Assembly (NCBI RefSeq): GCF_000023585.1
Contig: NC_012914.1
Location: forward strand, 5,711,501 to 5,775,500
Source of the DNA: Paenibacillus sp. JDR-2
Lineage (GTDB): Bacteria > Bacillota > Bacilli > Paenibacillales > Paenibacillaceae
Length of the DNA stretch: 64,000 nt
Direction: 5' to 3'
Positions within the stretch are counted from its first letter, which is position 1. Each line of letters begins with the position of its first letter. Below are positions 8,341 to 17,443 of the stretch, piece by piece. A model generated the notes under the pieces. The model made no database searches and was not told the origin of the DNA. It saw nothing but the letters and a program-made list of their open reading frames with translations. The position numbers and the translations under genes were made by a program.

Positions 8341-9456
8341 ATGCGTAAGAAAAGAGTGCTCCTGCTCTCCGAAGGATTCGGATCAGGGCACACGCAAGCC
8401 GCGCATGCTTTGGCAGCAGGCCTGCGCCAGCTCAACCCGGATATACAGACCCGCGTGATGGAGCTGGGCAATTTTCTTAATCCCGTGCTAGGACCTTTAA
8501 TTATTTCCGCCTATCGCAAAACGGTCAGCAAGCAGCCCAAGATGGTTGGCCTGATGTACCGCAGCAATTATAAAAAATCGCTAAACCGATTTATGCAGCT
8601 TGCGCTTCACCGTATGTTTTATACACATACTTCGCAAGTCATCGCCCAATTGAAGCCGGATCTCGTTATTTGTACTCATCCTGTTCCGAATGCGGTTGTC
8701 AGCCGCCTGAAGCGGCTTGGGCTGAACATAAAGCTATGTACCGTCATTACCGATTACGATGCGCACGGTTCATGGGTGAACCAGGAAGTGAACAAGTTCC
8801 TTGTCTCCTCTTCCCTGGTGAAGGACAAGCTCATTAACCACAGCGTGCCGGAGAGCCGGATTGCGGTAACCGGCATCCCCGTTCATCCTCTTTTCTGGAA
8901 ATCCTACGATAAGGTCCAGATCAGGGAACAGTTTGGACTTAAGGAGCTTCCTACCGTCCTTATTATGGGCGGCGGCTGGGGTCTTATGTATGAAGACAGC
9001 CTGCTGGAATATATGACGGAGTGGCGCGAACGCGTTCAATTTATTTTTTGCGTAGGCAATAATGACAAGGTGAAAGAAAAAATGCTTGCGAATCCGAGAT
9101 TCCGGCATAATAACGTCCGGATTATCGGATTTACCAAAGAAGTCAGCAAGCTGATGGATGTGGCGGATGTTCTTGTAACCAAGCCAGGCGGGATGACCTG
9201 CACGGAAGGGATGAGCAAAGGCATTCCGATGCTGTTCTACGAGCCGATTCCCGGGCAGGAAGAACAAAACTGCGAATATTTCATCAAAAACGGCTTTGGC
9301 GAAATGCTGGAGACGACCGAAACGGTTGATAAATGGATGGCTGTCATTCAGCAGCCCGAGACATCAGCCCGATACCGCCAGACCCTGATCAATAAAAGAA
9401 ACGAAGAATATAATCCCCTTACTTGTCCTAAAGCCGTCTTGCAGCTGTTGCAATGA
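8341..9456 (+). CDS. Glycosyltransferase family 28, MGDG synthase / diacylglycerol glucosyltransferase-like
   Basis: The 371-residue protein belongs to the family of UgtP and plant MGDG synthases, which add UDP-activated sugars to diacylglycerol at the cytoplasmic membrane face to make glycolipids and the anchor of lipoteichoic acid. The N-terminal domain has the family motif SEGFGSGHTQAA (residues 9-20) and an MGDG-synthase region with ICTHPVPN and VITDYDAHG. The C-terminal UDP-sugar domain has MGGGWG, KPGGMTCTE and a PGQEEQN motif. The start follows TAGGTGA. The gene stands alone. The sugar donor and the number of sugars added cannot be read from the sequence. Confidence 0.85.
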   Translation: MRKKRVLLLSEGFGSGHTQAAHALAAGLRQLNPDIQTRVMELGNFLNPVLGPLIISAYRKTVSKQPKMVGLMYRSNYKKSLNRFMQLALHRMFYTHTSQVIAQLKPDLVICTHPVPNAVVSRLKRLGLNIKLCTVITDYDAHGSWVNQEVNKFLVSSSLVKDKLINHSVPESRIAVTGIPVHPLFWKSYDKVQIREQFGLKELPTVLIMGGGWGLMYEDSLLEYMTEWRERVQFIFCVGNNDKVKEKMLANPRFRHNNVRIIGFTKEVSKLMDVADVLVTKPGGMTCTEGMSKGIPMLFYEPIPGQEEQNCEYFIKNGFGEMLETTETVDKWMAVIQQPETSARYRQTLINKRNEEYNPLTCPKAVLQLLQ

Positions 9457-9465
9457 CGGCTTTTT
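9430..9465 (+). terminator. Terminator overlapping the end of the glycosyltransferase gene
   Basis: AAAGCCGTC followed by TTGCA pairs with TGCAA and GACGGCTTT, then a run of T residues. The left arm lies within the last codons of the gene. Confidence 0.7.
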
Positions 9466-9574
9466 GCTTGTACAAAATACTCCCCCATTCGAATAGTACA
9501 AACCTTTTCCGGTTATTGTTATTATAGAGAAGGATACGTATATCGCAGTCGAATAGCAAAGGGAGCGGATTAGG

Positions 9575-10990
9575 ATGAAGGAACGGAGCATGGACGGAAA
9601 AACAATCATTCTGCGTCTCGAGATCGATACCCAGCAGGCGTATTTCGGCAAAGCTGTCTCCGCCATTGAAGCGGCAGGCGGCGATATTGTAGCCATTGAC
9701 GTCATTCAAACCGATAAGCAGATCAGCATACGGGACTTGACGGTGAAGATTACGGAAGCCGGCGCAGCCGAGCGGCTGCAAACCGCACTTCAGAGCGTGC
9801 CGGGCATTCGCCTCCGGCATGTGTCCGACCGCACTTTTCTATTGCATCTTGGCGGAAAAATAACGATTCAGCCCAAGACCCCCATCCAAAACCGGGATGA
9901 CTTGTCCCGCGTGTATACACCGGATGTCGCGAGGGTTTGCCAAGCCATTGAAGCCGACCCGAAGAAGGCCTTTACCCTCACCATCAAACGCAATACGGTT
10001 GCCGTCGTCTCCGACGGGAGCGCAGTGCTTGGCCTTGGCAATATCGGCCCTTATGCGGCAATGCCCGTTATGGAAGGCAAAGCGATGCTGTTCAAGCAGT
10101 TTGCTGACGTGGACGCCTTCCCGATCTGCCTCGATACTCAGGACACCGAGCAGATTATTGCGTCGATCAAGCATCTTGCCCCCGCCTTCGGCGGCATTAA
10201 CCTGGAGGATATATCGGCGCCGCGCTGCTTCGAGATTGAACGCAGGCTTCGCGACGAGCTCGATATTCCGGTCTTCCATGATGATCAGCACGGGACGGCC
10301 GTAGTCCTGTACGCAGGGCTTCTGAACGCCCTTAAGCTGACGAAACGCAAAATCGAAGATACACGGTTTGTTATTTGCGGAATTGGAGCTGCCGGAACGG
10401 CTTGCACAAAAATGCTGCTGGCCGGCGGCGCCAAGCATATTGTAGGGGTTGACCGCGAAGGGATTCTGACGGCAGACAAAAACTACAGCCATCCGATGTG
10501 GCAATGGTACGCGGAGAATACCAATGAGGCGAGAATCAGCGGAGGGCTAAAAGAAGCGCTCGCTAATGCCGATGTATTTATTGGGGTATCCGCCGGCGGC
10601 ATTTTGACCCGGGAGCATATACAATCAATGGCTCCCGAGCCTATTGTGTTCGCCATGGCAAATCCCGAGCCTGAGATTCGGCCGGAGCTGGCCGAAGATA
10701 TCGTAGCTGTCATGGCCACGGGAAGAAGCGACTATCCGAACCAGATTAACAACGTCCTCTGCTTTCCCGGCATTTTCCGGGGGGCGCTGGACAGCCGTGC
10801 GGTCACGATCAATGAGCAGATGAAGCTTGCCGCAGCCGAAGCGATCGCCTCCGTTATAAACGAGGAAGAGCTGAGCAGAATCTATATTATTCCAAGCGTT
10901 TTTAATACGAGAGTAGTTGAAGAGGTCCGCAAAAGAGTGATTCAAGCTGCGCAGGACAGCGGAGCAGCCCGCAGAAGACCAAGGGAATAA
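9575..10990 (+). CDS. NAD(P)-dependent malic enzyme with N-terminal ACT domain
   Basis: The enzyme decarboxylates malate to pyruvate. The 471-residue protein begins with an ACT-like regulatory domain (about residues 8-85), as in the B. subtilis YtsJ type. The malic enzyme N-terminal domain follows with SRVYTPDVA, SDGSAVLGLGNIGP, a KQFADVDAFPICLDT segment and FHDDQHGTA, which supply the metal and substrate residues. The NAD-binding domain has the Rossmann motif GIGAAGTA and an AMANPEPEI motif. Short size and the FHDDQHGT box fit the small bacterial type. The start has GGGAG upstream. A strong terminator follows, so it appears monocistronic. Confidence 0.93.
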   Translation: MKERSMDGKTIILRLEIDTQQAYFGKAVSAIEAAGGDIVAIDVIQTDKQISIRDLTVKITEAGAAERLQTALQSVPGIRLRHVSDRTFLLHLGGKITIQPKTPIQNRDDLSRVYTPDVARVCQAIEADPKKAFTLTIKRNTVAVVSDGSAVLGLGNIGPYAAMPVMEGKAMLFKQFADVDAFPICLDTQDTEQIIASIKHLAPAFGGINLEDISAPRCFEIERRLRDELDIPVFHDDQHGTAVVLYAGLLNALKLTKRKIEDTRFVICGIGAAGTACTKMLLAGGAKHIVGVDREGILTADKNYSHPMWQWYAENTNEARISGGLKEALANADVFIGVSAGGILTREHIQSMAPEPIVFAMANPEPEIRPELAEDIVAVMATGRSDYPNQINNVLCFPGIFRGALDSRAVTINEQMKLAAAEAIASVINEEELSRIYIIPSVFNTRVVEEVRKRVIQAAQDSGAARRRPRE

Positions 10991-11007
10991 ATATAGAGAA
11001 ATTACAT

Positions 11008-11045
11008 AATTTGTCTTAATCTCAATTGGGAGATTAAGACAAATT
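11008..11045. terminator. Rho-independent terminator after the malic enzyme gene
   Basis: A perfect 16-bp stem (11008-11023 and 11030-11045) with a 6-base loop lies 18 bases after the stop codon, followed by a T-rich stretch. Confidence 0.85.
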
Positions 11046-11046
11046 G

Positions 11047-11076
11047 TTGTGTATGCCTTGTCGTTTATACTATAAT
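11047..11076 (+). promoter_or_regulatory. Sigma-A promoter of the first acyltransferase gene
   Basis: TTGTGT (11047-11052) and TATAAT (11071-11076) are 18 bases apart. An AGGAAGG ribosome site lies just before the ATG at 11127. Confidence 0.65.
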
Positions 11077-11126
11077 AGCTAGGTTAATAGGATAATAGCT
11101 TAAACCTAAGGAAGGATGTATAACGA

Positions 11127-12323
11127 ATGGCTACGGCTTCACCAACCTTGCAGAAAAGGGACAATATCCCCCAGCTGCTACTCGTACGGGCAATGGCTAT
11201 TATAGGCGTCCTGTCCGTCCATTCCACTTCGTTTGCCACCGTGACTATGGTGGATTCGAACTACTTTTTTCTTTATAATTTCTTCAATATTTTCATGAAG
11301 ATTGGTACAACAACCTTTATATTCCTAAGCAGCTTTGTCCTCTTCTACAACTATTATACCCGGCCATTGGACAAGCAGCTGCTCGGAAGCTTCTATAAGA
11401 AACGGCTGTTGTACATTATTATTCCGTATTTGGTCTTCTCCTTGTTTTACTTTACGGTATTGCATTATCTTTATTATCCGGACCGCTCTCTATCAACAGA
11501 AATCCATAATTTTATCGATAAAGTACTTACCGGCAAGGCTTATACGCATTTATATTTCGTGTATATAAACATTCAGTTCTATCTGATGTTTCCGTTGTTC
11601 CTGTGGCTGATGAAAAAATATCCGCGCACGGTCAAATGGGCCATTCCCGCGGGGATTGCCATTCAATGGGCATTCTTTATTATTAATAAGCACGTGCTTC
11701 CTGCTCCCGGCGTTCCTAACCGCGGCAGCTGGTCGTTCTCTTATTTCTCGTATTATCTGCTTGGCGCTGCTCTAGGGATTTATTATCCGAAAATCAAAGA
11801 ATGGATTATTATTGCAAGGAAGCATGCAACAAACGCACGAGTCGTTACATGGTTTGCCCTTTGGGCGCTGTGGATCGCGGCAGGCTTGGCCCATGTGTAT
11901 TTGTATTATGAGACCAGACTTCACCTGAAATCGTTCAACACCACATTGTTCGATCTGGTGTGGAATATTCATGGGGTGCTGACCGCACTGGTTTTATTGC
12001 AAATTTCGTTTATATTGTCCAAGAAGCTGCCGAAGGTCTTAACCAAAGTTATCTCAAGACTTGGCGCTTTATCGTTTGGCGTGTACCTGATTCATCCATT
12101 CTTCCTGCTTCTCTACCGAGAATACCCGCTTCATACGGGTACGGCATGGCTGCTTCATCTTTGGTATCTCGGCGGCTTCGTGCTTGCCCTGACCGCATCC
12201 TGGATCGTCGTTGGTTTCTTCGCCCGTTATGTGCCATTTAACTGGATCGCTTTCGGCAATCTGCCAAAGCCAAAAAAACGGCCTTCTCAGCCGGTTATGC
12301 CGGAAAGACAGCTTGACGCGTAA
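11127..12323 (+). CDS. Membrane acyltransferase, acyltransferase-3 family (copy 1)
   Basis: The 398-residue protein has about ten membrane segments and the start pattern of acyltransferase-3 proteins (LLLVRAMAIIGVLSVHSTSF, with the conserved His in the first segment). The family moves acyl groups onto surface polysaccharides or lipids across the membrane; IcaC and OafA are known members. The closely similar second copy lies at 13380. The polysaccharide deacetylase gene starts only 23 bases after its stop, so the two are probably co-transcribed. The glycan and the acyl group are unknown. Confidence 0.85.
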   Translation: MATASPTLQKRDNIPQLLLVRAMAIIGVLSVHSTSFATVTMVDSNYFFLYNFFNIFMKIGTTTFIFLSSFVLFYNYYTRPLDKQLLGSFYKKRLLYIIIPYLVFSLFYFTVLHYLYYPDRSLSTEIHNFIDKVLTGKAYTHLYFVYINIQFYLMFPLFLWLMKKYPRTVKWAIPAGIAIQWAFFIINKHVLPAPGVPNRGSWSFSYFSYYLLGAALGIYYPKIKEWIIIARKHATNARVVTWFALWALWIAAGLAHVYLYYETRLHLKSFNTTLFDLVWNIHGVLTALVLLQISFILSKKLPKVLTKVISRLGALSFGVYLIHPFFLLLYREYPLHTGTAWLLHLWYLGGFVLALTASWIVVGFFARYVPFNWIAFGNLPKPKKRPSQPVMPERQLDA

Positions 12324-12346
12324 TACATCCGTAGGAGGAATAAGTT

Positions 12347-13204
12347 GTGAGAATGAAAGTGATTGCCGCACTCCTCGTCATCGCCATTGCGATCACTTGG
12401 CCGGTGTCCAGATACCAGCTTGAGGCTTCCGCCAACAAACCAGCGCATTACAAGAACAAGGTTATCGTCCTTATGTATCATCATATCGATGTGAAAGAAA
12501 GCGGAGCAACGATTTCACCCAGCCGGTTCGGCACGCATATGAAGATTCTGAACGATAACGGCTACAACGTAATCAGCGTTGAGCAGTTCGAGGATTTCAT
12601 GCAGCACAAAGCGAAAGTACCGGATAACGCCGTTGTTATTACCTTTGACGATGGGTACGAGAGCTTTGACCAATATGCGGTTCCCATTTTGAAAAAGTAT
12701 AATTTTCCGGCTACGCACTTCATCATTGGCTCTAGCACCGACCATCAGAATGTACACACGAAGCATCTGACTTGGGATACGATGCGCAAGCTAAAAGGAG
12801 AAGGCTTCAGCTTCTATAGCCATACGTATAACCAGCATGACTATGCTCCGCTTGATAAAAAGGGCAAGAAAAAGGGCCCTATGCTGAGCAATCCGATTTA
12901 CCTTCCGGACAAAGGCCGCGTAGAAACGAAGAAAGAATACATGGCTCGCGTTGAAGCAGATGCCCAGCTGATGGAAAAAAGGCTGAAGGAAGAGCTGAAT
13001 AATACGCGTCAGATACTCGCATTCCCTTATGGCGCTTTTAGCCCAACGGCTAAACAGCTTGAGAAGAATGCAGGTGTCACCTTATTCTTCACCGTGCATC
13101 CCGGCATTAATAGACCGGGGTCAGACGAAGCATTCCGCCTGAACGCCGGAACACCGGCACTCTCGGGCAACAAATTCCTCGAGATGCTGAAGAAATACGG
13201 ATAA
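12347..13204 (+). CDS. Exported polysaccharide deacetylase (NodB domain, IcaB/PgaB-like)
   Basis: The 285-residue protein starts at a GTG eight bases after TAGGAGG. An N-terminal hydrophobic segment (residues 3-22) exports or anchors it. The carbohydrate esterase family 4 domain has the metal-site motif TFDDGYESFDQY and the second motif SHTYNQHDY, where the histidines are four residues apart as I recall for IcaB-type enzymes. FPYGAFSP and a late NAGTP segment complete the fold. The expected reaction is removal of N-acetyl groups from an extracellular glycan. It lies between the two acyltransferase copies, an arrangement that recalls IcaB with IcaC but without a glycan synthase. Confidence 0.87.
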   Translation: MRMKVIAALLVIAIAITWPVSRYQLEASANKPAHYKNKVIVLMYHHIDVKESGATISPSRFGTHMKILNDNGYNVISVEQFEDFMQHKAKVPDNAVVITFDDGYESFDQYAVPILKKYNFPATHFIIGSSTDHQNVHTKHLTWDTMRKLKGEGFSFYSHTYNQHDYAPLDKKGKKKGPMLSNPIYLPDKGRVETKKEYMARVEADAQLMEKRLKEELNNTRQILAFPYGAFSPTAKQLEKNAGVTLFFTVHPGINRPGSDEAFRLNAGTPALSGNKFLEMLKKYG

Positions 13205-13225
13205 CGATTTATGAATTACCATACA

Positions 13226-13265
13226 ACAGCCCTTGGTCTTTCTAATGAGAAAGACCAAGGGCTGT
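13226..13265 (+). terminator. Rho-independent terminator after the deacetylase gene
   Basis: A perfect 18-bp stem with an AATG loop (13226-13243 and 13248-13265) is followed by ATTTTTATTT. It separates the deacetylase from the second acyltransferase copy. Confidence 0.9.
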
Positions 13266-13379
13266 ATTTTTATTTCGGCAACCATTTTCTAACAGGACCA
13301 TTTAAGAATAATTTAAGTTTAGAAGCTTAAGGTAAGGAGGCCAACAGCTATACCTTTAAAGAAAGGATATCCATAACCG

Positions 13380-14570
13380 ATGAATACAACCTCACTAGCC
13401 TTGCAGAAAAGAGACAAGATTCCTGAACTATCCCTCGTAAGGGCGATGGCCATCACAGGTGTCCTGTCCGTTCACTCTACTTCATTTGCTACTATTGCTA
13501 TGATAAATTCGAAATACTTCTTTCTTTATAATTTCTTCAATATTTTTATGAAAATCGGTACAACAACGTTTATTTTCTTAAGCAGCTTTGTCCTTTTTTA
13601 CAACTATTATTCCCGTCCATTGGACAAGCAGCTGCTGGGGAGCTTCTACAAGAAACGGCTCCTGTATATTATTATTCCTTATCTTGTATTTTCATTGTTT
13701 TACTTTACGATTTTGCATTTCTTATATTACCCGGACCGCTCGCTGTCAAATGAGATTCATCGTTTCATTGAGAAAGTACTAACCGGCAGTGCCTACACGC
13801 ATCTTTATTTTGTGTTTATCAACATTCAGTTTTATCTCATGTTCCCGCTTTTTTTATGGCTGTTAAAAAAGTATCCGCGTATGGTCAAATGGGCGATTCC
13901 TGCAGGCTTTGCCCTCCAATGGGGATTTTTCCTGCTTAACAAATACGGACTTCCGGCACCCGTCCCTAACCGCGGAAGCTGGTCGTTCTCCTACTTCTCG
14001 TATTATCTGCTTGGCGCTGCTCTAGGCATCTACTATCCGAAGGTGAAAGAATGGATAATCGCCGCTAAAGAAAATGCCACTGCCGTCCGCGTTACGGCAT
14101 GGGTCATCTTATGGGCTTGCTGGATCGTTGCCGGCTTAACCCACGTGTATTTGTACCATGAAACGAGACTTCAAAAGCAATCCTTCAATTCAACGTTGTT
14201 TGATCTGGTGTGGAATATTCATGGCATACTAACCGCTCTCGTCCTCCTGCAATTGGCCTTTATCCTGACCAGGAAGCTGCCGAAGGCTATAAACAGACTG
14301 ATCGCAAGACTTGGCTCCTTGTCTTTTGGCATATACCTGATCCATCCTTTCTTCCTGCTCGTCTACCGGGAATTCCCGCCTCACGCGGAAGCTTGGATGC
14401 TTCATCTATGGTATCTCGGCGGATTCGCACTCGCTCTTGCTGGATCATGGTTTGTAGTTGGTTTCTTCGCCCGTTACGTGCCCTTTAACTGGATAGCCTT
14501 CGGTAACCTCCCAAAGAAGCAACAACAGTCTTTCAAGCCGGTTCGCCCGGAAAGACAACTGAAGGCGTAA
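13380..14570 (+). CDS. Membrane acyltransferase, acyltransferase-3 family (copy 2)
   Basis: The 396-residue protein is strikingly similar to the product of the gene at 11127 over its whole length, down to shared segments such as LLGSFYKKRLLYIIIPYLVF and SWSFSYFSYYLLGAALGIYY. It has the same ten-segment topology and the same conserved His near residue 30. It is a tandem duplicate separated by the deacetylase gene and a terminator. It has its own flanking terminator and so can be expressed separately. The two copies differ most at the termini and in the periplasm-facing loops, which could reflect different acceptors. Confidence 0.85.
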   Translation: MNTTSLALQKRDKIPELSLVRAMAITGVLSVHSTSFATIAMINSKYFFLYNFFNIFMKIGTTTFIFLSSFVLFYNYYSRPLDKQLLGSFYKKRLLYIIIPYLVFSLFYFTILHFLYYPDRSLSNEIHRFIEKVLTGSAYTHLYFVFINIQFYLMFPLFLWLLKKYPRMVKWAIPAGFALQWGFFLLNKYGLPAPVPNRGSWSFSYFSYYLLGAALGIYYPKVKEWIIAAKENATAVRVTAWVILWACWIVAGLTHVYLYHETRLQKQSFNSTLFDLVWNIHGILTALVLLQLAFILTRKLPKAINRLIARLGSLSFGIYLIHPFFLLVYREFPPHAEAWMLHLWYLGGFALALAGSWFVVGFFARYVPFNWIAFGNLPKKQQQSFKPVRPERQLKA

Positions 14571-14585
14571 TCCATTCAAACGCAA

Positions 14586-14615
14586 ATAACCTTAGCCGCC
14601 CCAGGCTAAGGTTAT
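14586..14615. terminator. Bidirectional terminator between the acyltransferase and CDF genes
   Basis: ATAACCTTAGCC (14586-14597) pairs with GGCTAAGGTTAT (14604-14615) between two convergent genes. Confidence 0.8.
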
Positions 14616-14619
14616 ATTA

Positions 14620-15516
14620 TTAATGCAGAGGACTAGGACTGGATAAGGGCTCCTCATGCGGCTCCACATGAACATGGACGCTCATAATATTATGTTTGCC
14701 TTCCATCTGCTGCTCAATCTCATCGCTGATCCGATGACTTTCAATAAGCGTCAAACCGGGATCAACCTGCACGATCACATCGATGAGCACATTGCTCCCG
14801 TGTACGCGGGCCTTTATGTCTTTAATGGATTTGACGCCTTTCGTCCGCTCGATAGTGGAACGCAGCGTCATCAGCTCGTTGGCATCAAAGCCATCCGTCA
14901 GAGCATGGGTCGAGCTGTAGAAAATGTCCCAGGCGGTTTTGCATATAATGGCGCCAACCGCAAGTGCGGCCACCGGATCCAGCCAAGGCAGGCCAAACTG
15001 AGCGCCGATAATTCCAACCGCTGCGCCGATACTGACAAGCGTGTCAGATAGATTATCTTTTGCCGCCGCATGCAAAGCCTGGTTATTAATCCGGTTAGCC
15101 AACCTGCGGTTATAGAAATATACGGCACCCATACAGGCTGCCGCGAACAAAGCAACCCATGCTGAAGTCAGCGAAGGCACGGTCTGCCCTCCTGCGAATA
15201 AAGAACGTACCGTATTGATAATCACCTGCAGGCCTACCGTCGCCATTATAAACGAAGCAATAAGCGCCGCAATCGTCTCTGCCCTGAAATGTCCGTAAGG
15301 GTGATCCTTGTCGGGCGGCTTCTGAGAGATGCGGAGACCTACCAGCACAGCAACCGAAGCAATAATATCCGTCAGGTTATTAAAGCCGTCCGCAACGAGC
15401 GCTCCAGAGGCAAACCAATAGCCGGCGCCTAGCTTGATAGCCGACAGCCCGATATAAGCCCCGATGCTGACCAAGGCTCCTTTCTCGCCCTGCTTGATCT
15501 CTTCATACTGGTTCAT
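14620..15516 (-). CDS. Cation diffusion facilitator metal exporter, possibly manganese type
   Basis: The 298-residue protein has six membrane segments followed by the C-terminal cytoplasmic dimerisation domain with RVHGSNVLIDVIVQVDP. Membrane segment 2 carries ADGFNNLTDI and segment 5 carries KDNLSDTL. The position that is His in zinc exporters such as YiiP is Asp here, as in Mn(II)-type members (MneP and MneS of B. subtilis). The end is His-rich (HVHVEPHEE). The start at 15516 is preferred to an upstream TTG that sits on top of the ribosome site. Manganese specificity is inferred only. Confidence 0.85.
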   Translation of the reverse strand: MNQYEEIKQGEKGALVSIGAYIGLSAIKLGAGYWFASGALVADGFNNLTDIIASVAVLVGLRISQKPPDKDHPYGHFRAETIAALIASFIMATVGLQVIINTVRSLFAGGQTVPSLTSAWVALFAAACMGAVYFYNRRLANRINNQALHAAAKDNLSDTLVSIGAAVGIIGAQFGLPWLDPVAALAVGAIICKTAWDIFYSSTHALTDGFDANELMTLRSTIERTKGVKSIKDIKARVHGSNVLIDVIVQVDPGLTLIESHRISDEIEQQMEGKHNIMSVHVHVEPHEEPLSSPSPLH

Positions 15517-15646
15517 TGCAGTAACCAAACCTCATTTCATCCTTAGTTCCCGATAATGCCTTATCCCTATCGTACCCAAGCGATTCCATACGGGTCTAAA
15601 GAAACAGTGTTTACCCTAGGCGTGCTTTTATGCATATACACAAAAA

Positions 15647-15678
15647 AAGAGCCGTACAGTAAAGACTGTACGGCTCTT
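15647..15678 (-). terminator. Rho-independent terminator of the ABC-F gene
   Basis: A perfect 13-bp stem AAGAGCCGTACAG (15647-15659) with its complement (15666-15678) is followed on the minus strand by seven T residues. Confidence 0.9.
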
Positions 15679-15688
15679 ATCCCTATTA

Positions 15689-17308
15689 TTATACCGCGTA
15701 CATACGCTCGCGGAGAGCTTTAATCTCTTCGCTCTCGAGGTACTCGTCATAAGACATCATTCTGTCGATCAAGCCGTTCGGCGTAATCTCCATGATACGG
15801 TTCGCAATGGTTTGCACAAACTGATGGTCATGCGATGTAAACAGAACCGTGCAGTCCGTATCGGTCAGACCGTTGTTAAGCGCTGTAATGGACTCAAGGT
15901 CCAAATGGTTCGTAGGCTCGTCGAGAACAAACACGTTTGCGCCGCTCAGCATGATTTTGGAAAGCATGCAGCGCACTTTCTCGCCACCGGACAGAACCGA
16001 TGCTTTCTTGATCGCATCGTCGCCGGAGAAGAGCATTCTACCCAGGAAGCCGCGGATAAACGTTTCGTCCGGATCCTTGGAGTATTGGCGAAGCCATTCC
16101 ACAAGGTTCAGCTCAACGCCGTCGAAGTAAGGCGCGTTGTCTTTCGGGAAGTAGCCTTGCGTTGTTGTAACCCCCCATTGGAACGTACCGGCATCTGCTT
16201 CCAATTCGCCCATCAGCAATTGGAACAGAACCGTCTTCGGAAGGCCGTTAGGTCCTACAAAAGCGATTTTGTCGCCTTTGTTGACCGCAATCGTCAGGTT
16301 ATCAATAACCTTCTCACCGTCGATCGTCTTCGTCAGACCTTCAACAAGCAGCAAGGATTTGCCCGCTTCGCGTTCGCCTTTGAAATGGATAAACGGATAT
16401 TTGCGGTTCGACGGACGAATGTCGTCGAGCGTAATTTTGTCCAGCAATTTTTTACGGGAAGTCGCTTGCTTGGACTTCGATTTATTCGCACTGAAGCGTT
16501 GAATAAACGCTTGAAGCTCTTTAATCTTATCTTCTTTCTTCTTGTTCTCGCCGCGTTGGAGCGCGAGAGCCAGCTGACTGGATTCGTACCAGAAGTCATA
16601 GTTGCCCACGTACATCTGGATTTTGCCAAAGTCGATATCCGCAATGTGCGTACATACGGTATTCAGGAAGTGACGGTCATGGCTGACTACCACTACGGTG
16701 CCTTCATAGCCGGACAGGAAATCTTCCAGCCAACGGATCGATTCAATGTCCAAATGGTTGGTAGGCTCGTCGAGGAGAAGGATGTTCGGTTCGCCGAACA
16801 ACGCTTGCGCAAGCAAGACGCGTACTTTCTCGTTGCCGCCCAGCTCCGCCATTTTCTTGTCGTGCAGATCCGGCGTAATGCCAAGGCCGTTCAGCATCTC
16901 AGCCGCTTGCGATTCCGCTTCCCAGCCGTTCATATCCGCGAATTCAGCTTCCAGTTCGCCTGCGCGCATGCCGTCTTCGTCGGTGAAGTCAGCTTTCGCG
17001 TAAAGGGCGTCCTTCTCTTTCATTACGTCATACAGTTTCTTGTGACCCATAATAACCGTTTCGAGGACGTTGAACTCATCGTATTCGAAATGGTTCTGCT
17101 TGAGTACCGCAAGGCGTTCGCCCGGCGTAATATGAACTTCCCCGCTGGACTGTTCAACCTCGCCGGACAAAATTTTCAGAAACGTCGATTTACCTGCGCC
17201 ATTCGCGCCAATCAAGCCATAGCAGTTGCCAGGCGTAAATTTAATATTTACATCTTCGAATAGTGGCTTCTTCCCGAAGCGAAGCGTTATGCCGCTTGTA
17301 CTAATCAT
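15689..17308 (-). CDS. ABC-F family ATPase (YkpA/YbiT-like)
   Basis: The 539-residue protein has two ATP-binding cassettes joined by a charged linker (about residues 250-300) and no membrane segments, the layout of ABC-F proteins that act on ribosomes rather than in transport. The first cassette has Walker A GANGAGKS (34-41), the variant signature LGGNEKVR (156-163) and DEPTNHLD. The second has GPNGLPKT (352-359), where Pro357 stands in place of the glycine of GxGK, then a canonical LSGGEKVR and DEPTNHLD. The sequence fits the YkpA branch. Some ABC-F proteins give antibiotic resistance, but nothing here indicates that. Confidence 0.9.
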   Translation of the reverse strand: MISTSGITLRFGKKPLFEDVNIKFTPGNCYGLIGANGAGKSTFLKILSGEVEQSSGEVHITPGERLAVLKQNHFEYDEFNVLETVIMGHKKLYDVMKEKDALYAKADFTDEDGMRAGELEAEFADMNGWEAESQAAEMLNGLGITPDLHDKKMAELGGNEKVRVLLAQALFGEPNILLLDEPTNHLDIESIRWLEDFLSGYEGTVVVVSHDRHFLNTVCTHIADIDFGKIQMYVGNYDFWYESSQLALALQRGENKKKEDKIKELQAFIQRFSANKSKSKQATSRKKLLDKITLDDIRPSNRKYPFIHFKGEREAGKSLLLVEGLTKTIDGEKVIDNLTIAVNKGDKIAFVGPNGLPKTVLFQLLMGELEADAGTFQWGVTTTQGYFPKDNAPYFDGVELNLVEWLRQYSKDPDETFIRGFLGRMLFSGDDAIKKASVLSGGEKVRCMLSKIMLSGANVFVLDEPTNHLDLESITALNNGLTDTDCTVLFTSHDHQFVQTIANRIMEITPNGLIDRMMSYDEYLESEEIKALRERMYAV

Positions 17309-17406
17309 TTTATTTAATCCCGTCCTTCTTTTCCAAACTCAATTTATCTCGAACCATTATACCACAGTCTGAACGTTCAATTACACCCAATGGGAAAAGA
17401 TAAACA

Positions 17407-17436
17407 AAAAAGACCGCCATTACGGCAGCCTTTTTC
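17407..17436 (-). terminator. Terminator of the Gfo/Idh/MocA gene
   Basis: On the minus strand AAAGGCTGCC and GGCGGTCTTT pair with two G-U pairs around a GTAAT loop, followed by T residues. Confidence 0.65.
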
Positions 17437-17443
17437 AATGCTA

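Noticed and set aside
15812..17263. Long plus-strand frame opposite the ABC-F gene
   Set aside because: It mirrors the ABC-F coding sequence, and its protein has no recognisable motif or start signal.
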